Source: Pseudomonas resinovorans NBRC 106553 (GTDB lineage Bacteria; Pseudomonadota; Gammaproteobacteria; Pseudomonadales; Pseudomonadaceae). From it: DNA of 64,000 bases. The stretch is from positions 1,302,001 to 1,366,000 of the forward strand of contig NC_021499.1 in the NCBI RefSeq assembly GCF_000412695.1, given 5' to 3'. The notes below the pieces were generated by a model that worked only from the letters and a program-made list of their open reading frames with translations, made no database searches and was not told the origin of the DNA. The position numbers and the translations under genes were made by a program. Below, one piece after another: positions 1 through 8,963 of this stretch (its first letter is position 1; each line of letters starts with the position of its first letter).

Positions 1-1584
1 GGTGCTGACCGCCTCGCGGGCGCCCACCTGCAGTTCCTCGATCATCTGCTGGATTTCCTGGGCCGACTCCTGGGTGCGGTGGGCCAGGTTGCGCACCTCA
101 TCCGCCACCACGGCAAAACCACGGCCGGCTTCCCCGGCGCGCGCCGCTTCGATGGCGGCGTTGAGCGCCAGCAGGTTGGTCTGCTCGGAGATGCCTTTGA
201 TCACTTCGAGGATCTGGCCGATGTTCACCGTCTTGCTGTTCAGGGTCTCGATGTTGCCGCAGGAGGCACGGATCTTCCCGGACAGCTCGTTCATCGCCGA
301 GATGGTGCGCTCCACCACCTGGCGGCCGTCTTCGGCCAGGGTGCGCGCGGAGGAGGCCTGGTGCGAGGCGTCGGCGGCGTTGCGGGCGATCTCCTGGGCG
401 GCGGCGCCCAGCTCGTTGATCGCCGCGGCGACGCTGTTGGTGCGGTTGGCCTGCTCGTCGGAGTTGCTCATGGACGAGTTGGAGGCGTTGAGCACCAGCT
501 TGGCCACCTGGTTGACCTGGGAGGTGGCCGAGGACACCTCGCGGATCGAGCCGTGGATACGCTCGACGAAGCGGTTGAAGGCGCCGGCCAGTTCGCCGAA
601 CTCGTCCTGGGCGTGGATCACCAGGCGGCGGGTCAGGTCGCCCTCACCCAGGGCGATGTCCTGCATGGCGCGGCCCATGATGTGCAGCGGCTGCATCAGT
701 ACGCGGATCAGCATGCCCAGCAGCAGGATGATGATGACCACGGCGATGACGGTGGCGATGATGGCCGAGGTGCGGAACTCGCTGAGCATGGAGTAGGCCT
801 TCTGCTTGTCCACGGACAGGCCGATGTACCAGTTCACCGAGGGCAGGCCCTTGACCGGGGCGAAGGTGAGGATGCGGGGGGTGCCGTCCAGCTCGGCTTC
901 GCTGAAGCCGGTGCCGATGCGCGGGGTGTTCTGCGGATAGATGTCCCGCAGGTTCTTCATCACCATGTCCTTGTTCGGGTGCACCAGGACCTTGCCGTCG
1001 GCGCTGACCAGGAAGGCATAGCCCATGCCGTCGAAGTCCAGGGCGTTGATGATCTGCACCAGGGTCTGCAGGCTCAGGTCTCCGCCGGCTACGCCGAGGG
1101 CCTGCACCGGCGTGGCGATGGTCATGATCAGCTGGCCGGTCGCCGCGTCCACGTAGGGTTCGGTGAGGGTCGTGCCGCCTGCGCTCTTGGCGCCCTGGTA
1201 CCAGGGGCGGGTGCGCGGGTCGTAGCCGTCGGGCATGGCACTGTTCGGGCGCATGGTGAACTGCCCGTCCTGGGTGCCGAAGTAGGTGAAGGCGAAAGTG
1301 GATGCCAGCGCCCGCTGTTGCAGCAGCGCCGGTACGGCGTCGGACGAGGGGTTGCTGGCCAGGGATTCGGCCACGCTTTCCACCAGCAGAATCCGGCCCG
1401 AAAGCCAGTTCTGGATATTGCTGGCGGTGACTTCGCCCATTTCCTGCAGATAGTTTTCCAGGTCGTCGCGGATCGCATTCCTTTGCAAGTAATCGTTGTA
1501 CAGGGTGAACAGCGAAAAGGCTGCTATTACCACCAGCGAGGCGGCGAGCAGAATCTTGTGGCTGAACCGCAGGTTTTTGATCAT
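1..1584 (-). CDS. Methyl-accepting chemotaxis protein, PctA-like (partial, C-terminus outside window)
   Basis: Inner-membrane chemoreceptor that signals to CheA/CheW. The 528 codons visible show a first membrane segment at about residues 9-29, a periplasmic double-Cache region to about residue 275, a second membrane segment near 276-300, a HAMP domain, and the start of the cytoplasmic signalling domain up to and past the conserved hairpin tip ([19 protein letters not shown]). The Cache domain holds RPWY near residue 126, a downstream YVD and a GGD. This is the arrangement of the amino-acid-binding dCache_1AA family, so an L-amino-acid ligand is likely. The N-terminus resembles Pseudomonas PctA from memory; PctB or PctC type is possible. 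It is transcribed divergently from the HerA-like gene. Confidence 0.9.
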   Translation of the reverse strand, partial: MIKNLRFSHKILLAASLVVIAAFSLFTLYNDYLQRNAIRDDLENYLQEMGEVTASNIQNWLSGRILLVESVAESLASNPSSDAVPALLQQRALASTFAFTYFGTQDGQFTMRPNSAMPDGYDPRTRPWYQGAKSAGGTTLTEPYVDAATGQLIMTIATPVQALGVAGGDLSLQTLVQIINALDFDGMGYAFLVSADGKVLVHPNKDMVMKNLRDIYPQNTPRIGTGFSEAELDGTPRILTFAPVKGLPSVNWYIGLSVDKQKAYSMLSEFRTSAIIATVIAVVIIILLLGMLIRVLMQPLHIMGRAMQDIALGEGDLTRRLVIHAQDEFGELAGAFNRFVERIHGSIREVSSATSQVNQVAKLVLNASNSSMSNSDEQANRTNSVAAAINELGAAAQEIARNAADASHQASSARTLAEDGRQVVERTISAMNELSGKIRASCGNIETLNSKTVNIGQILEVIKGISEQTNLLALNAAIEAARAGEAGRGFAVVADEVRNLAHRTQESAQEIQQMIEELQVGAREAVST

Positions 1585-1709
1585 GTTTGCTTGCGTCCGG
1601 TTAGGTCAGGCACCAGTCTTTATGGCACGCAGGTGCTTAAAAACTGAGTAGAAACGTCGGTTTATTTATCGGCTGGGCCTACAAAAAGCTTTAATCCGAG
1701 GAAGGCAAA

Positions 1710-3209
1710 ATGCCCGAACAACTTTCCCTGATTCTTGGTGCCGATCCAGAGGGCAATGCCGTTTCCCAGGCCATGAAGCTGGCCAACCGCCATGGCCTGA
1801 TCGCCGGCGCCACCGGCACCGGCAAGACGGTGACTTTGCAGCGCCTGGCCGAGGTGTTCAGCGATGCAGGTGTGGCGGTCTTCGCTGCCGATATCAAGGG
1901 CGATCTCTGTGGCCTGGGCGCCATCGGCAACCCCCAGGGCAAGGTGGCCGAACGCATCGCCTCGATGCCCTGGCTGGGGCATCGGCCGCAGGCGTATCCG
2001 GTGACCCTCTGGGACGTGGCCGGGCAGTCCGGCCATCCGCTGCGCACGACCCTCAGCGAAATGGGCCCCCTGTTGCTGGGCAATCTCCTGGAACTGACCG
2101 ACAGCCAGCAGGCCGCGCTCTACGCCGCCTTCCAGGTGGCCGACCGCGAAGGCCTGCTGTTGCTCGATCTGAAGGACCTCAAGGCACTGCTCAACCACTT
2201 GAAGGACCACCCCGAATTGCTGGGGGAGGATCGCGCCTTGTTCGCCGGTGCTTCCGCCCAGGCACTGCTACGTCGCCTGGCGACCCTGGAGCAGCAGGGC
2301 GCCGAAGCGCTGTTCGGCGAACCGGCCCTGCAACTGGAAGACATACTCCAGCCCGATCGCGACGGTCGCGGACGCATCCATCTGCTGGACGCCAGCCGCC
2401 TGGTCCACGAAGCGCCCAAGGTTTACGCCACCTTCCTGCTCTGGTTGCTGGCCGAGTTGTTCGAGCAGTTGCCCGAGCGCGGCGATGCCGACAAACCGGT
2501 GCTGGCGCTGTTCTTCGACGAGGCCCACCTGCTGTTCAGCGGCACCCCGAAAGCCCTGCAGGAACGCCTGGAGCAGGTGGTGCGGCTGATCCGCTCCAAG
2601 GGCGTCGGTGTCTACTTCGTCACCCAGTCCCCCAGCGACCTGCCGGACGACGTTCTGGCCCAGCTGGGCCTGCGCATCCAGCACGGCCTGCGCGCGTTCA
2701 CCGCCAAGGAGCAGAAATCCCTGCGCGCGGTGGCTGACGGATTCCGTCCGAACCCGGCGATCGACACCCTGGCGGTGCTCACCGAGCTGGGCATTGGCGA
2801 AGCCCTGGTGGGCACCCTGGAAGAGAAGGGCACCCCGGCCATGGTCCAGCGCGTGGCGATCGCGCCGCCGCAGTCGCGTATCGGTCCGCTGACCGAGGCC
2901 GAGCGTACGGCCCTGGTGCGTGGTTCGCCCCAGGCCGGGCACTACGACAAGGCCATCGACCGCGAGTCCGCCTATGAAATGCTCACGGCCCGCAAGGCCG
3001 AGGCCCCCGCCGAAGCGGACGCTCCCGCCAAGGCCGGCGGCAAGGCGCCGGCCGAACAGCCCGGTGTGGGCGATCTGGCCGGCGAGCTGCTGGGCTCCTT
3101 CGCCAGCCAGGCGATGAAGACGGCGGTGCGCCAGGCCGCCAACCAGCTGGGTCGCCAGTTGGTGCGCGGGCTGATGGGCTCCTTGCTGGGAGGCAGCAAG
3201 CGGCGTTGA
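1710..3209 (+). CDS. HerA-like helicase / DUF853 ATP-binding protein
   Basis: Cytoplasmic P-loop ATPase of 499 residues related to the HerA/FtsK translocases (YjgR, DUF853 family). The Walker A motif GATGTGKTVT lies near residues 33-42. A Walker B motif FFDEAH is near residue 270, followed by a VTQSPSDLPDDV sensor segment. The C-terminal tail is rich in Ala, Pro and Lys and ends in a Gly/Arg-rich helix. A good ribosome site (GAGGAAGG) sits 5-6 bases before the ATG. Length matches the family. The cellular role of this family is poorly known; DNA translocation is inferred from homology only. It stands alone, divergent from the chemoreceptor gene. Confidence 0.88.
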   Translation: MPEQLSLILGADPEGNAVSQAMKLANRHGLIAGATGTGKTVTLQRLAEVFSDAGVAVFAADIKGDLCGLGAIGNPQGKVAERIASMPWLGHRPQAYPVTLWDVAGQSGHPLRTTLSEMGPLLLGNLLELTDSQQAALYAAFQVADREGLLLLDLKDLKALLNHLKDHPELLGEDRALFAGASAQALLRRLATLEQQGAEALFGEPALQLEDILQPDRDGRGRIHLLDASRLVHEAPKVYATFLLWLLAELFEQLPERGDADKPVLALFFDEAHLLFSGTPKALQERLEQVVRLIRSKGVGVYFVTQSPSDLPDDVLAQLGLRIQHGLRAFTAKEQKSLRAVADGFRPNPAIDTLAVLTELGIGEALVGTLEEKGTPAMVQRVAIAPPQSRIGPLTEAERTALVRGSPQAGHYDKAIDRESAYEMLTARKAEAPAEADAPAKAGGKAPAEQPGVGDLAGELLGSFASQAMKTAVRQAANQLGRQLVRGLMGSLLGGSKRR

Positions 3210-3255
3210 GGGCCTTGCCTGGTCGGGATCGGGCAATGGAGGTGATGGCCGGCAA

Positions 3256-3334
3256 CGTAGGATGGGTTGAGCTTGCGATACCCATGCTGTTGGTTGGAGC
3301 CGATGGGTATCGCTACGCTCAACCACATCCTACG
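3256..3334. repeat. REP-like palindrome, family A (GTAGGATGGGTTGAGC arms)
   Basis: Two inverted arms (GTAGGATGGGTTGAGCTTGCG on the left, its near-complement on the right) surround a short centre containing a second ATACCCAT/ATGGGTAT pair. It lies between the 3' ends of the HerA-like gene and the phosphate transporter gene. A smaller inverted pair, GTTGGGCC/GGCCCAAC, follows at about 3350-3376. Confidence 0.85.
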
Positions 3335-3408
3335 AGCTCGTCCCCAACGTTGGGCCGCGCTGCGCTTGGCCCAACCTACGGGTCTTCAAGCCGCTTTCCT
3401 GAAGCACG

Positions 3409-3438
3409 AAAAAGGGCGCCCGAAGGCGCCCTTTTTTC
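3409..3438 (-). terminator. Rho-independent terminator, possibly bidirectional
   Basis: The GC stem AAAGGGCGCC/GGCGCCCTTT with a CGAA loop has A and T runs on both sides. It is placed just after the stop codon of the phosphate transporter gene on the minus strand and could also stop transcription from the plus strand. Confidence 0.8.
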
Positions 3439-3452
3439 CATCCTCGTCCGGA

Positions 3453-4925
3453 TCAGACGATGAAGGTGATGGCCAGCCAGAAGAGGGCGGCCGACAACAG
3501 GATGGTGATGGGCAGGGTGAGGACCCAGGCCATCAGGATGTTGCGCACGGTGCCGCCCTGCAGGCCGCTCTTGTTGGCGACCATGGTGCCGGCGACGCCG
3601 GAGGACAGGACGTGGGTCGTGGAGACCGGCAGGCTGTAGATGTTGGCCATGCCGATGGCGCAGGCGGCGGTGATCTGCGCACTCATGCCCTGGGCATAGG
3701 TCATGCCGTGCTTGCCGATCTTCTCGCCGACGGTGCGCACCACGCGCTTCCAGCCCACCATGGTGCCGATGCCCAGAGCCAGGGCCACGGCCAGGATCAC
3801 CCAGAAGGGCGCGTATTCAGTGGTGGCGGTCAGGTCCTTGCGCAGCTTCTCGAGGTCGGCCTTCTCGCGGGCCGGCAGCTCGGAAAGCTTGCCCACCTTC
3901 TTCGCGGTGTCGTCCAGGCAGAGCAGGTAGCGACGGGCCTCGACGCGGCTTTCTTCGTCCAGGTTCTTGTAGTCGGAGACGCCTTCGAGGGTCTTCAGCA
4001 GGGCGGCGATGGTCGGCTCGGTCTGCTTCGGATCGCAGCGATAGAGCTTGGGCATCTCGCTGCCGTTGCTCTTGCCGAGGGCCAGCATCTCGCCGAGGGT
4101 GTCGGTGTGGCGCTGGTAGAACTGGCTCAGGTGGGTCGCGGCGTCGCGGGTGCGCTCGATCTGGTAGGTGGTGCTATTGAGGTCCAGGACGAACTTGGCC
4201 GGGACGATGCCGATCAGCACCAGCATGATCAGACCGATGCCTTTCTGGCCGTCGTTGGAGCCGTGCACGAAGCTCACGGCCATGGCCGAGATCACCAGCA
4301 CCAGGCGGTTCCAGAAGGGCGGATGCTTCTTCTCGTCCAGCTCCTTACGGGTTTCCGGGGTCTTGTGCATCTTCGACAGCGGATACATCCACTTCAGGCC
4401 GAGCAGCAGCAGCGCCGCCACCAGGAAGCCGGCGGCCGGGGAGAAGATCAGCGACAGGCCGATGTCGATCGCCTTGCCCCAGTTCACGCCCTCGCCTAGT
4501 GGCAGGCCGGTGATCAGGGCATTGGCCAGGCCGACACCGAGGATCGAACCGATCAGGGTGTGGGAGCTGGAAGCCGGGATACCGAAGTACCAGGTGCCCA
4601 GGTTCCACGCGATGGCGGCGGTGAGCAGGCTGAACACCATGGCCAGACCGTGGCCGGTGTTGACGTTGATCAGCAGTTCCACAGGCAGCAGGTGAACGAT
4701 GGCATAGGCCACGCCGACACCGCCGAGCAGCACGCCAAGGAAGTTGAAGATCCCCGAAAGGATCACCGCCCGGTAGGGCGACATGGCCTTGGTGTAGATG
4801 ACAGTGGCCACCGCGTTCGCGGTGTCATGGAAACCGTTGATGAATTCGAAGGTCAGGACGAATGCCAGGGCGAGACAGAGGCTCAGCACCAGCCAGGCAT
4901 CAAGCCCACTGAAGAGATCGAACAT
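3453..4925 (-). CDS. Inorganic phosphate transporter, PiT family
   Basis: Low-affinity phosphate (metal-phosphate/H+) permease of the inner membrane, 490 residues, as expected for PitA-like proteins. The N-terminal half has the family signature GFHDTANAVATVIYT near residue 31. The C-terminal half has the duplicated pattern around PVSTTHVLSSGVAG. A soluble loop of about 150 residues separates the two membrane halves. The start at 4925 gives a hydrophobic first helix directly after MFDLFSGLDAW. A terminator follows the stop. The usual partner gene for a PhoU-like protein is absent, and no Pho box was recognised. Confidence 0.9.
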   Translation of the reverse strand: MFDLFSGLDAWLVLSLCLALAFVLTFEFINGFHDTANAVATVIYTKAMSPYRAVILSGIFNFLGVLLGGVGVAYAIVHLLPVELLINVNTGHGLAMVFSLLTAAIAWNLGTWYFGIPASSSHTLIGSILGVGLANALITGLPLGEGVNWGKAIDIGLSLIFSPAAGFLVAALLLLGLKWMYPLSKMHKTPETRKELDEKKHPPFWNRLVLVISAMAVSFVHGSNDGQKGIGLIMLVLIGIVPAKFVLDLNSTTYQIERTRDAATHLSQFYQRHTDTLGEMLALGKSNGSEMPKLYRCDPKQTEPTIAALLKTLEGVSDYKNLDEESRVEARRYLLCLDDTAKKVGKLSELPAREKADLEKLRKDLTATTEYAPFWVILAVALALGIGTMVGWKRVVRTVGEKIGKHGMTYAQGMSAQITAACAIGMANIYSLPVSTTHVLSSGVAGTMVANKSGLQGGTVRNILMAWVLTLPITILLSAALFWLAITFIV

Positions 4926-5078
4926 GAAGGTTATGTGACTGGCTCATGAAGGGGCCGCGATTATGCCAGAAAACCGGTCGTCGCCCAGACCCGGGCGTCG
5001 AGCGGTTCCTGGCATTCCCTTCAGAAGTTGTCGCAAATCAATACGAGCAACAGCCCGGACGGGCGTTGCGACAATCCC

Positions 5079-5276
5079 TCAGACTCCCTCGTTTCGCTCT
5101 TTCTCGATCTTCTCCAGCTCTCTTTCGAAGCTCTTGTCGAGCAGGCTGGGTTTCTTGCGCCAAGGCTTGCGCTCCGGATCCCTTTGCGCGGCATAGGTGG
5201 TGACCTCGCCGCCGTAAACTTCCTTGTAACGTTGCGCCTGGCGCTCGAGTTCGGCGCGCAGTTCGTCTTTCGTCAC
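5079..5276 (-). CDS. Small conserved hypothetical protein (65 aa)
   Basis: Highly charged, soluble 65-residue protein starting at a GTG codon (reads MTKDELRAELERQ). It is rich in Lys, Glu and Arg, with a predicted N-terminal helix and a short C-terminal helix (ELEKIEKERNE). No signal peptide or known domain is seen. I do not recognise a function. Codon use is like the neighbouring genes, which supports a real gene. It is transcribed away from the phosphate transporter with about 150 bases between the two. Confidence 0.6.
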   Translation of the reverse strand: MTKDELRAELERQAQRYKEVYGGEVTTYAAQRDPERKPWRKKPSLLDKSFERELEKIEKERNEGV

Positions 5277-5577
5277 GTGGTCTATCCGTTTAATTGATCA
5301 ATGGTCTAGGGCTGGAACAGGCGATCTAGAGGCTTTGGCCTCCACTGCGTCGATAACCTGTGCGAGGCCATCTGTGCGGCCTTCTTGTAGGACAAAGTGA
5401 GTGTTCGCAACTACGGGCCTTTTCTACGCATCAACGAAAAGACCCTACGACTGTTCCGGGGTTCGAAATCAATTTCGCTAAAAGCCCGGAAAGAACGTTG
5501 CAAAGTATAACAAGACATCGAGAAAGCTCCATTGCGGAAAATTCTCGCGTGTGTGAAGGAAATCTACTCTACGAGAA
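5277..5577. other. Intergenic stretch with no recognised gene
   Basis: About 300 bases of lower GC content than the flanks lie between the small 65-aa gene and the MocR-type gene. It is AT-rich around 5480-5580 and may hold the promoter of the minus-strand 65-aa gene. No convincing ORF, RNA gene or strong hairpin was seen. Confidence 0.4.
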
Positions 5578-7077
5578 TCAGGACTTACCCAGAAGTGATC
5601 TGATAATCCGCCCGAGAGTTTCCATTGCCTGTTCGCTGGAGTTGTCCCAGGGATGGCCATAGTTGAGGCGTGCGCAATGGCCGAAACGCCGTGTCGCGGA
5701 AAAAATGGGGCCCGGCGCGATGCTGATGCCCTGGGCCAGGGCCAGTTGGAACAGGCGCAGGGAGTCCACCTGCTCGGGGAACTCCAGCCACAGGAAGTAA
5801 CCCCCTTCCGGGCGGCTGACGCGGGTTTCCTCGGGGAGGTGTCGTGCCACGGCGGCCAGCATGGCGTTGCGCTGGGTTTCCAGGGCGTAGCGCAACTTGC
5901 GCAGGTGGCGGTCGTAGCCGCCGTGTTGCAGGTAGTCGGCGATCGCCGCCTGGGCTGGCACCGAGGCGGAGATGCTGGTCATCAACTTGAGCCGTTCGAT
6001 CTGCCCGGCAAAACGCCCTCCGGCTACCCAGCCCACCCGGTAGCCGGGTGCCAGGCTCTTGGAGAAGGAACTGCAATGCATCACCAGGCCTTCGCTGTCG
6101 AAGGCCTTCACCGGTTTGGGCGCGTGCTGGCCGAAGTACAGTTCGGCGTAGACGTCGTCTTCGATCATCGGCACCTGGTGTTTGGCCAGGAGTGCCGCCA
6201 ACTGGCGTTTCTTGTCTTCGCTGAGGCTCGCCCCCAGCGGGTTCTGGAAGTTGCTCATGAACCAGCAGGCCTTGATCGGCAGGCGCGCCAGGCTGTCTTC
6301 CAGCACCTGCAGGTCGATGCCGTCGCGGGGATGCACGGGGATTTCCACCGCCTTGAGCTTGAGCCGCTCCAGCACCTGCAGGCTGGCGTAGAAGGCCGGT
6401 GCCTCGATGGCCACCAGGTCACCGGGGCTGGTCACCACCTGCAGGCAGAGGTTCAGGGCTTCCAGGGCGCCGTTGCAGATCACCAGCTCCTCGATGGGCA
6501 GCGGCAGGCCGCCAACCATGTAGCGCAGGGCGATCTGCCGGCGCAGGGCATGGTTGCCCGGTGTCATGTCGGACACCGTCGAGCGCGGGTCCATCTCCCG
6601 TACCGCATGGGCCATGGAGCGCGCCAGACGTTGCAGGGGGAAGAGCTCCGGGCTGGGGAAGGCCGAGCCGAAGGGCACGGTGTCCGGGTCCTTGATGGAG
6701 CTGAGCACGGAGAACACCAGTTCGCTGACGTCCACCTCGGTGGTGGCCGCCTCGCGGGGGCCCGCCTGGGGTTCGGGCAGCGGCCGGCGCGCGTGTTCGC
6801 AGACGAAGTAGCCGGAGCGCGCGCGGGCCATGATCAACCCGCGGCTCTCCAGCAGGTAGTAAGCCTGGAACACGGTGGAGGCGCTGACGCCATAGGTTCG
6901 GCTGGCGTGGCGCACCGAGGGCACCTTCTGCCCCGGGGCCAGTACCCCGGAGCGGATCAGCTCGGCGATGTCGTCGGCGAATTTCTCGTAGCGCTTCATC
7001 TTTTCCTGGTTGGGCAGCGGCAAGCCGGTGCCCAACTCTAAGCGCTCGATGCCCTTGCCGCCATGGTCCCTGGCCAC
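5578..7077 (-). CDS. MocR-type transcriptional regulator (GntR HTH fused to aminotransferase-like domain)
   Basis: The N-terminal winged helix (about residues 28-95, LAPGQKVPSVRHASRTYGVSAS) is fused to a fold-type I PLP-binding domain. The latter contains the Schiff-base region SSFSKSLAPGYRVGWV. Such proteins use PLP as an effector and usually control amino-acid or vitamin B6 related genes. The long ORF starts at 7077. An internal ATG at 6999 (MKRYEKFADDI) has a better ribosome site (AGGAAA) and fits MocR lengths, so it may be the real start. The gene begins 3 bases after the ccoG stop, so the two form one unit. A MocR gene beside a ccoG-like gene also occurs in P. aeruginosa (mpaR, from memory). 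Confidence 0.85.
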   Translation of the reverse strand: MARDHGGKGIERLELGTGLPLPNQEKMKRYEKFADDIAELIRSGVLAPGQKVPSVRHASRTYGVSASTVFQAYYLLESRGLIMARARSGYFVCEHARRPLPEPQAGPREAATTEVDVSELVFSVLSSIKDPDTVPFGSAFPSPELFPLQRLARSMAHAVREMDPRSTVSDMTPGNHALRRQIALRYMVGGLPLPIEELVICNGALEALNLCLQVVTSPGDLVAIEAPAFYASLQVLERLKLKAVEIPVHPRDGIDLQVLEDSLARLPIKACWFMSNFQNPLGASLSEDKKRQLAALLAKHQVPMIEDDVYAELYFGQHAPKPVKAFDSEGLVMHCSSFSKSLAPGYRVGWVAGGRFAGQIERLKLMTSISASVPAQAAIADYLQHGGYDRHLRKLRYALETQRNAMLAAVARHLPEETRVSRPEGGYFLWLEFPEQVDSLRLFQLALAQGISIAPGPIFSATRRFGHCARLNYGHPWDNSSEQAMETLGRIIRSLLGKS

Positions 7078-7080
7078 GGG

Positions 7081-8496
7081 TCAGCGCCTCGGGCTGACGA
7101 AAGTGCTGCCGGCGCTGGCCTGGCTGTCCGGATCGTCGAGGCTGCGCACCACGAAACGCAGCGGACGGGACCCGGCCGGGCCGCTGTCGTCGGTCCGCGC
7201 AACCGAGACCGGCAACGAGATGATCTCGCCGGCCTTGATGCCCACCTCATGCTCACCCTGCAGGCGGAAGCCGGGCGCGTCGGCCAGTTCGATGACGAAG
7301 CGCTGGTCGCGCTGGGTCTTGTTGATCAGCTTGAGGTTGTAGATGTTCTCGATCTCGCCGGCGGCGTTTTCGCGGAACATGCCACGGTCCTTGATCACGT
7401 CCACCGACAGCTGCGAACGGGTGGCGCCCATCCAGACCAGGGCGACGATCATCAGCAGCAGGGCGCTGGCGTAACCGATCAGGCGTGGCCGCAGCAGCCG
7501 GGTCCGGCCACCCTCCAGGGCGCGCTCCGAGGAGTAGCCCACGAGGCCAGGGGCGTAGCCCATGCGCTCCATGATCGAGTCGCAGGCGTCGATGCAGGCG
7601 GCGCAGCCGATGCAGGCGATCTGCAGGCCATCGCGGATGTCGATGCCGGTGGGGCACACCTGCACGCACATCTGGCAGTCGATGCAGTCGCCCAGGCCCT
7701 GGGCCTTCGGGTCGCTGTCCTTCTTGCGCGGGCCACGGGATTCGCCGCGGGCGGCATCGTAGGAAACGATCAGGGTGTCCTTGTCGAACATCACGCTCTG
7801 GAAGCGCGCATAGGGGCACATGTGGATGCACACCTGCTCGCGCATCCACCCTGCATTTATGTAGGTGGCGGCGGCGAAGAAGATCACCCAGAACAGCGCG
7901 GTGCCGCCCACTTCCCAGGTAGCCAGGTCGGCCACCAGCTCGCGCACCGGGGTGAAGTAGCCGACGAAGGTGATGGCGGTGGCCAGGCTGATGGCCAGCC
8001 AGAGCCCGTGCTTGGCTGTGCGGCGTAACAGCTTGGCGGCGCTCCAGGGCGCGGCGGCCAGCTTGATGCGCTGGTTGCGGTCGCCTTCGGTGACCTGCTC
8101 GCACCACATGAAGATCCAGGTCCAGACGCTCTGCGGGCAGGTGTAGCCGCACCAGACGCGGCCGGCGAACACCGTGATGAAAAACAGGCCGAAGGCGCAG
8201 ATGATCAGGAGCCCCGACAGCAGGATGAAGTCCTGGGGCCAGAAGGTGGCGCCGAAGATGTAGAACTTGCTGTCGTCCAGGCTCCAGAGCACCGCCTGGC
8301 GACCGTCCCAGTCGAGCCACAGGGTGCCGAAGAACAACAGGCACAGCAGGCCCGCGCCGACGCGGCGCAGGTCACGGTAGAAGCCGCTGAAGCGGCGGGT
8401 GTGGACAGGTCCGACGGAGGCGGAAAGGGGTTTGTTCGCAATGGGGGGCAGGCTGGGGGTGACCTCTATGACCTGCACCGGAATTCGTTCGCTCAT
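7081..8496 (-). CDS. ccoG: Cytochrome c oxidase accessory protein CcoG (FixG/RdxA)
   Basis: Membrane-bound iron-sulfur protein of 471 residues needed for copper handling in cbb3-type oxidase assembly. It has several N-terminal membrane helices containing a WCGYTCPQSVWT segment, which is typical of the family. A double [4Fe-4S] ferredoxin region follows (CIDCQMCVQVCPTG and CIGCAACIDACD, near residues 265-305), then another membrane helix. The C-terminal Ig-like domain ends in FVSPRR. No ccoN/O/P/Q genes are in the window, so this may be an orphan or second copy. It is upstream of, and almost joined to, the MocR gene. Confidence 0.93.
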   Translation of the reverse strand: MSERIPVQVIEVTPSLPPIANKPLSASVGPVHTRRFSGFYRDLRRVGAGLLCLLFFGTLWLDWDGRQAVLWSLDDSKFYIFGATFWPQDFILLSGLLIICAFGLFFITVFAGRVWCGYTCPQSVWTWIFMWCEQVTEGDRNQRIKLAAAPWSAAKLLRRTAKHGLWLAISLATAITFVGYFTPVRELVADLATWEVGGTALFWVIFFAAATYINAGWMREQVCIHMCPYARFQSVMFDKDTLIVSYDAARGESRGPRKKDSDPKAQGLGDCIDCQMCVQVCPTGIDIRDGLQIACIGCAACIDACDSIMERMGYAPGLVGYSSERALEGGRTRLLRPRLIGYASALLLMIVALVWMGATRSQLSVDVIKDRGMFRENAAGEIENIYNLKLINKTQRDQRFVIELADAPGFRLQGEHEVGIKAGEIISLPVSVARTDDSGPAGSRPLRFVVRSLDDPDSQASAGSTFVSPRR

Positions 8497-8681
8497 GATC
8501 AGTGCCCATCAGGCTGTTACGGCGAGGCGGACTATAGGAAGGCACTGATGGGCAAAACAGATTCAGGTCAGACGGAAAAAACCATATCAGATGCGTCTGG
8601 AAGCGGCGCGAAGGCGCAGGGCGCGCGGATTCTGGCCCGACGCCGAAACACCTGCGCACGGGCGCGGCAATAGGTCGCGGG

Positions 8682-8840
8682 TCAGAACCGCATGGGCGGG
8701 GCGTAGCAGGACTGCGGTGCCTGCTGGCAGTGGTTCAGGCCGGCCAGCGGCGCCGGCAGCGGCCGTGCGAGCAGGCTCAGATAGGCGGCGACGAAGGCGC
8801 AGGCAAGGAGGAACAGGCAGAGTCTGGTGCTTATTGTCAT
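8682..8840 (-). CDS. Small exported or membrane protein (52 aa)
   Basis: A 52-codon ORF with ATG at 8840 and TGA at 8682. A good ribosome site (GAGG) lies 7 bases before the start. Residues 1-6 (MTISTR) are polar with one Arg. They precede a hydrophobic run (LCLFLLACAFVAAYLSLLA), then a Pro/Gln tail with two further Cys. This fits a signal peptide or a single membrane anchor. I recognise no family. It lies between ccoG and the LuxR-type gene, on the same strand as both. Confidence 0.5.
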   Translation of the reverse strand: MTISTRLCLFLLACAFVAAYLSLLARPLPAPLAGLNHCQQAPQSCYAPPMRF

Positions 8841-8963
8841 GGCGCAACCTCGGTGAGGGTGGACGCTGATCTTGTCTGGGGCGTAGTCGCGGCCCGCTAG
8901 CGCAGACTAGGAGCCGCGGCGACAACCCGCCTCGTCCAAACGGACTATCTCAACCTTGGGTCC

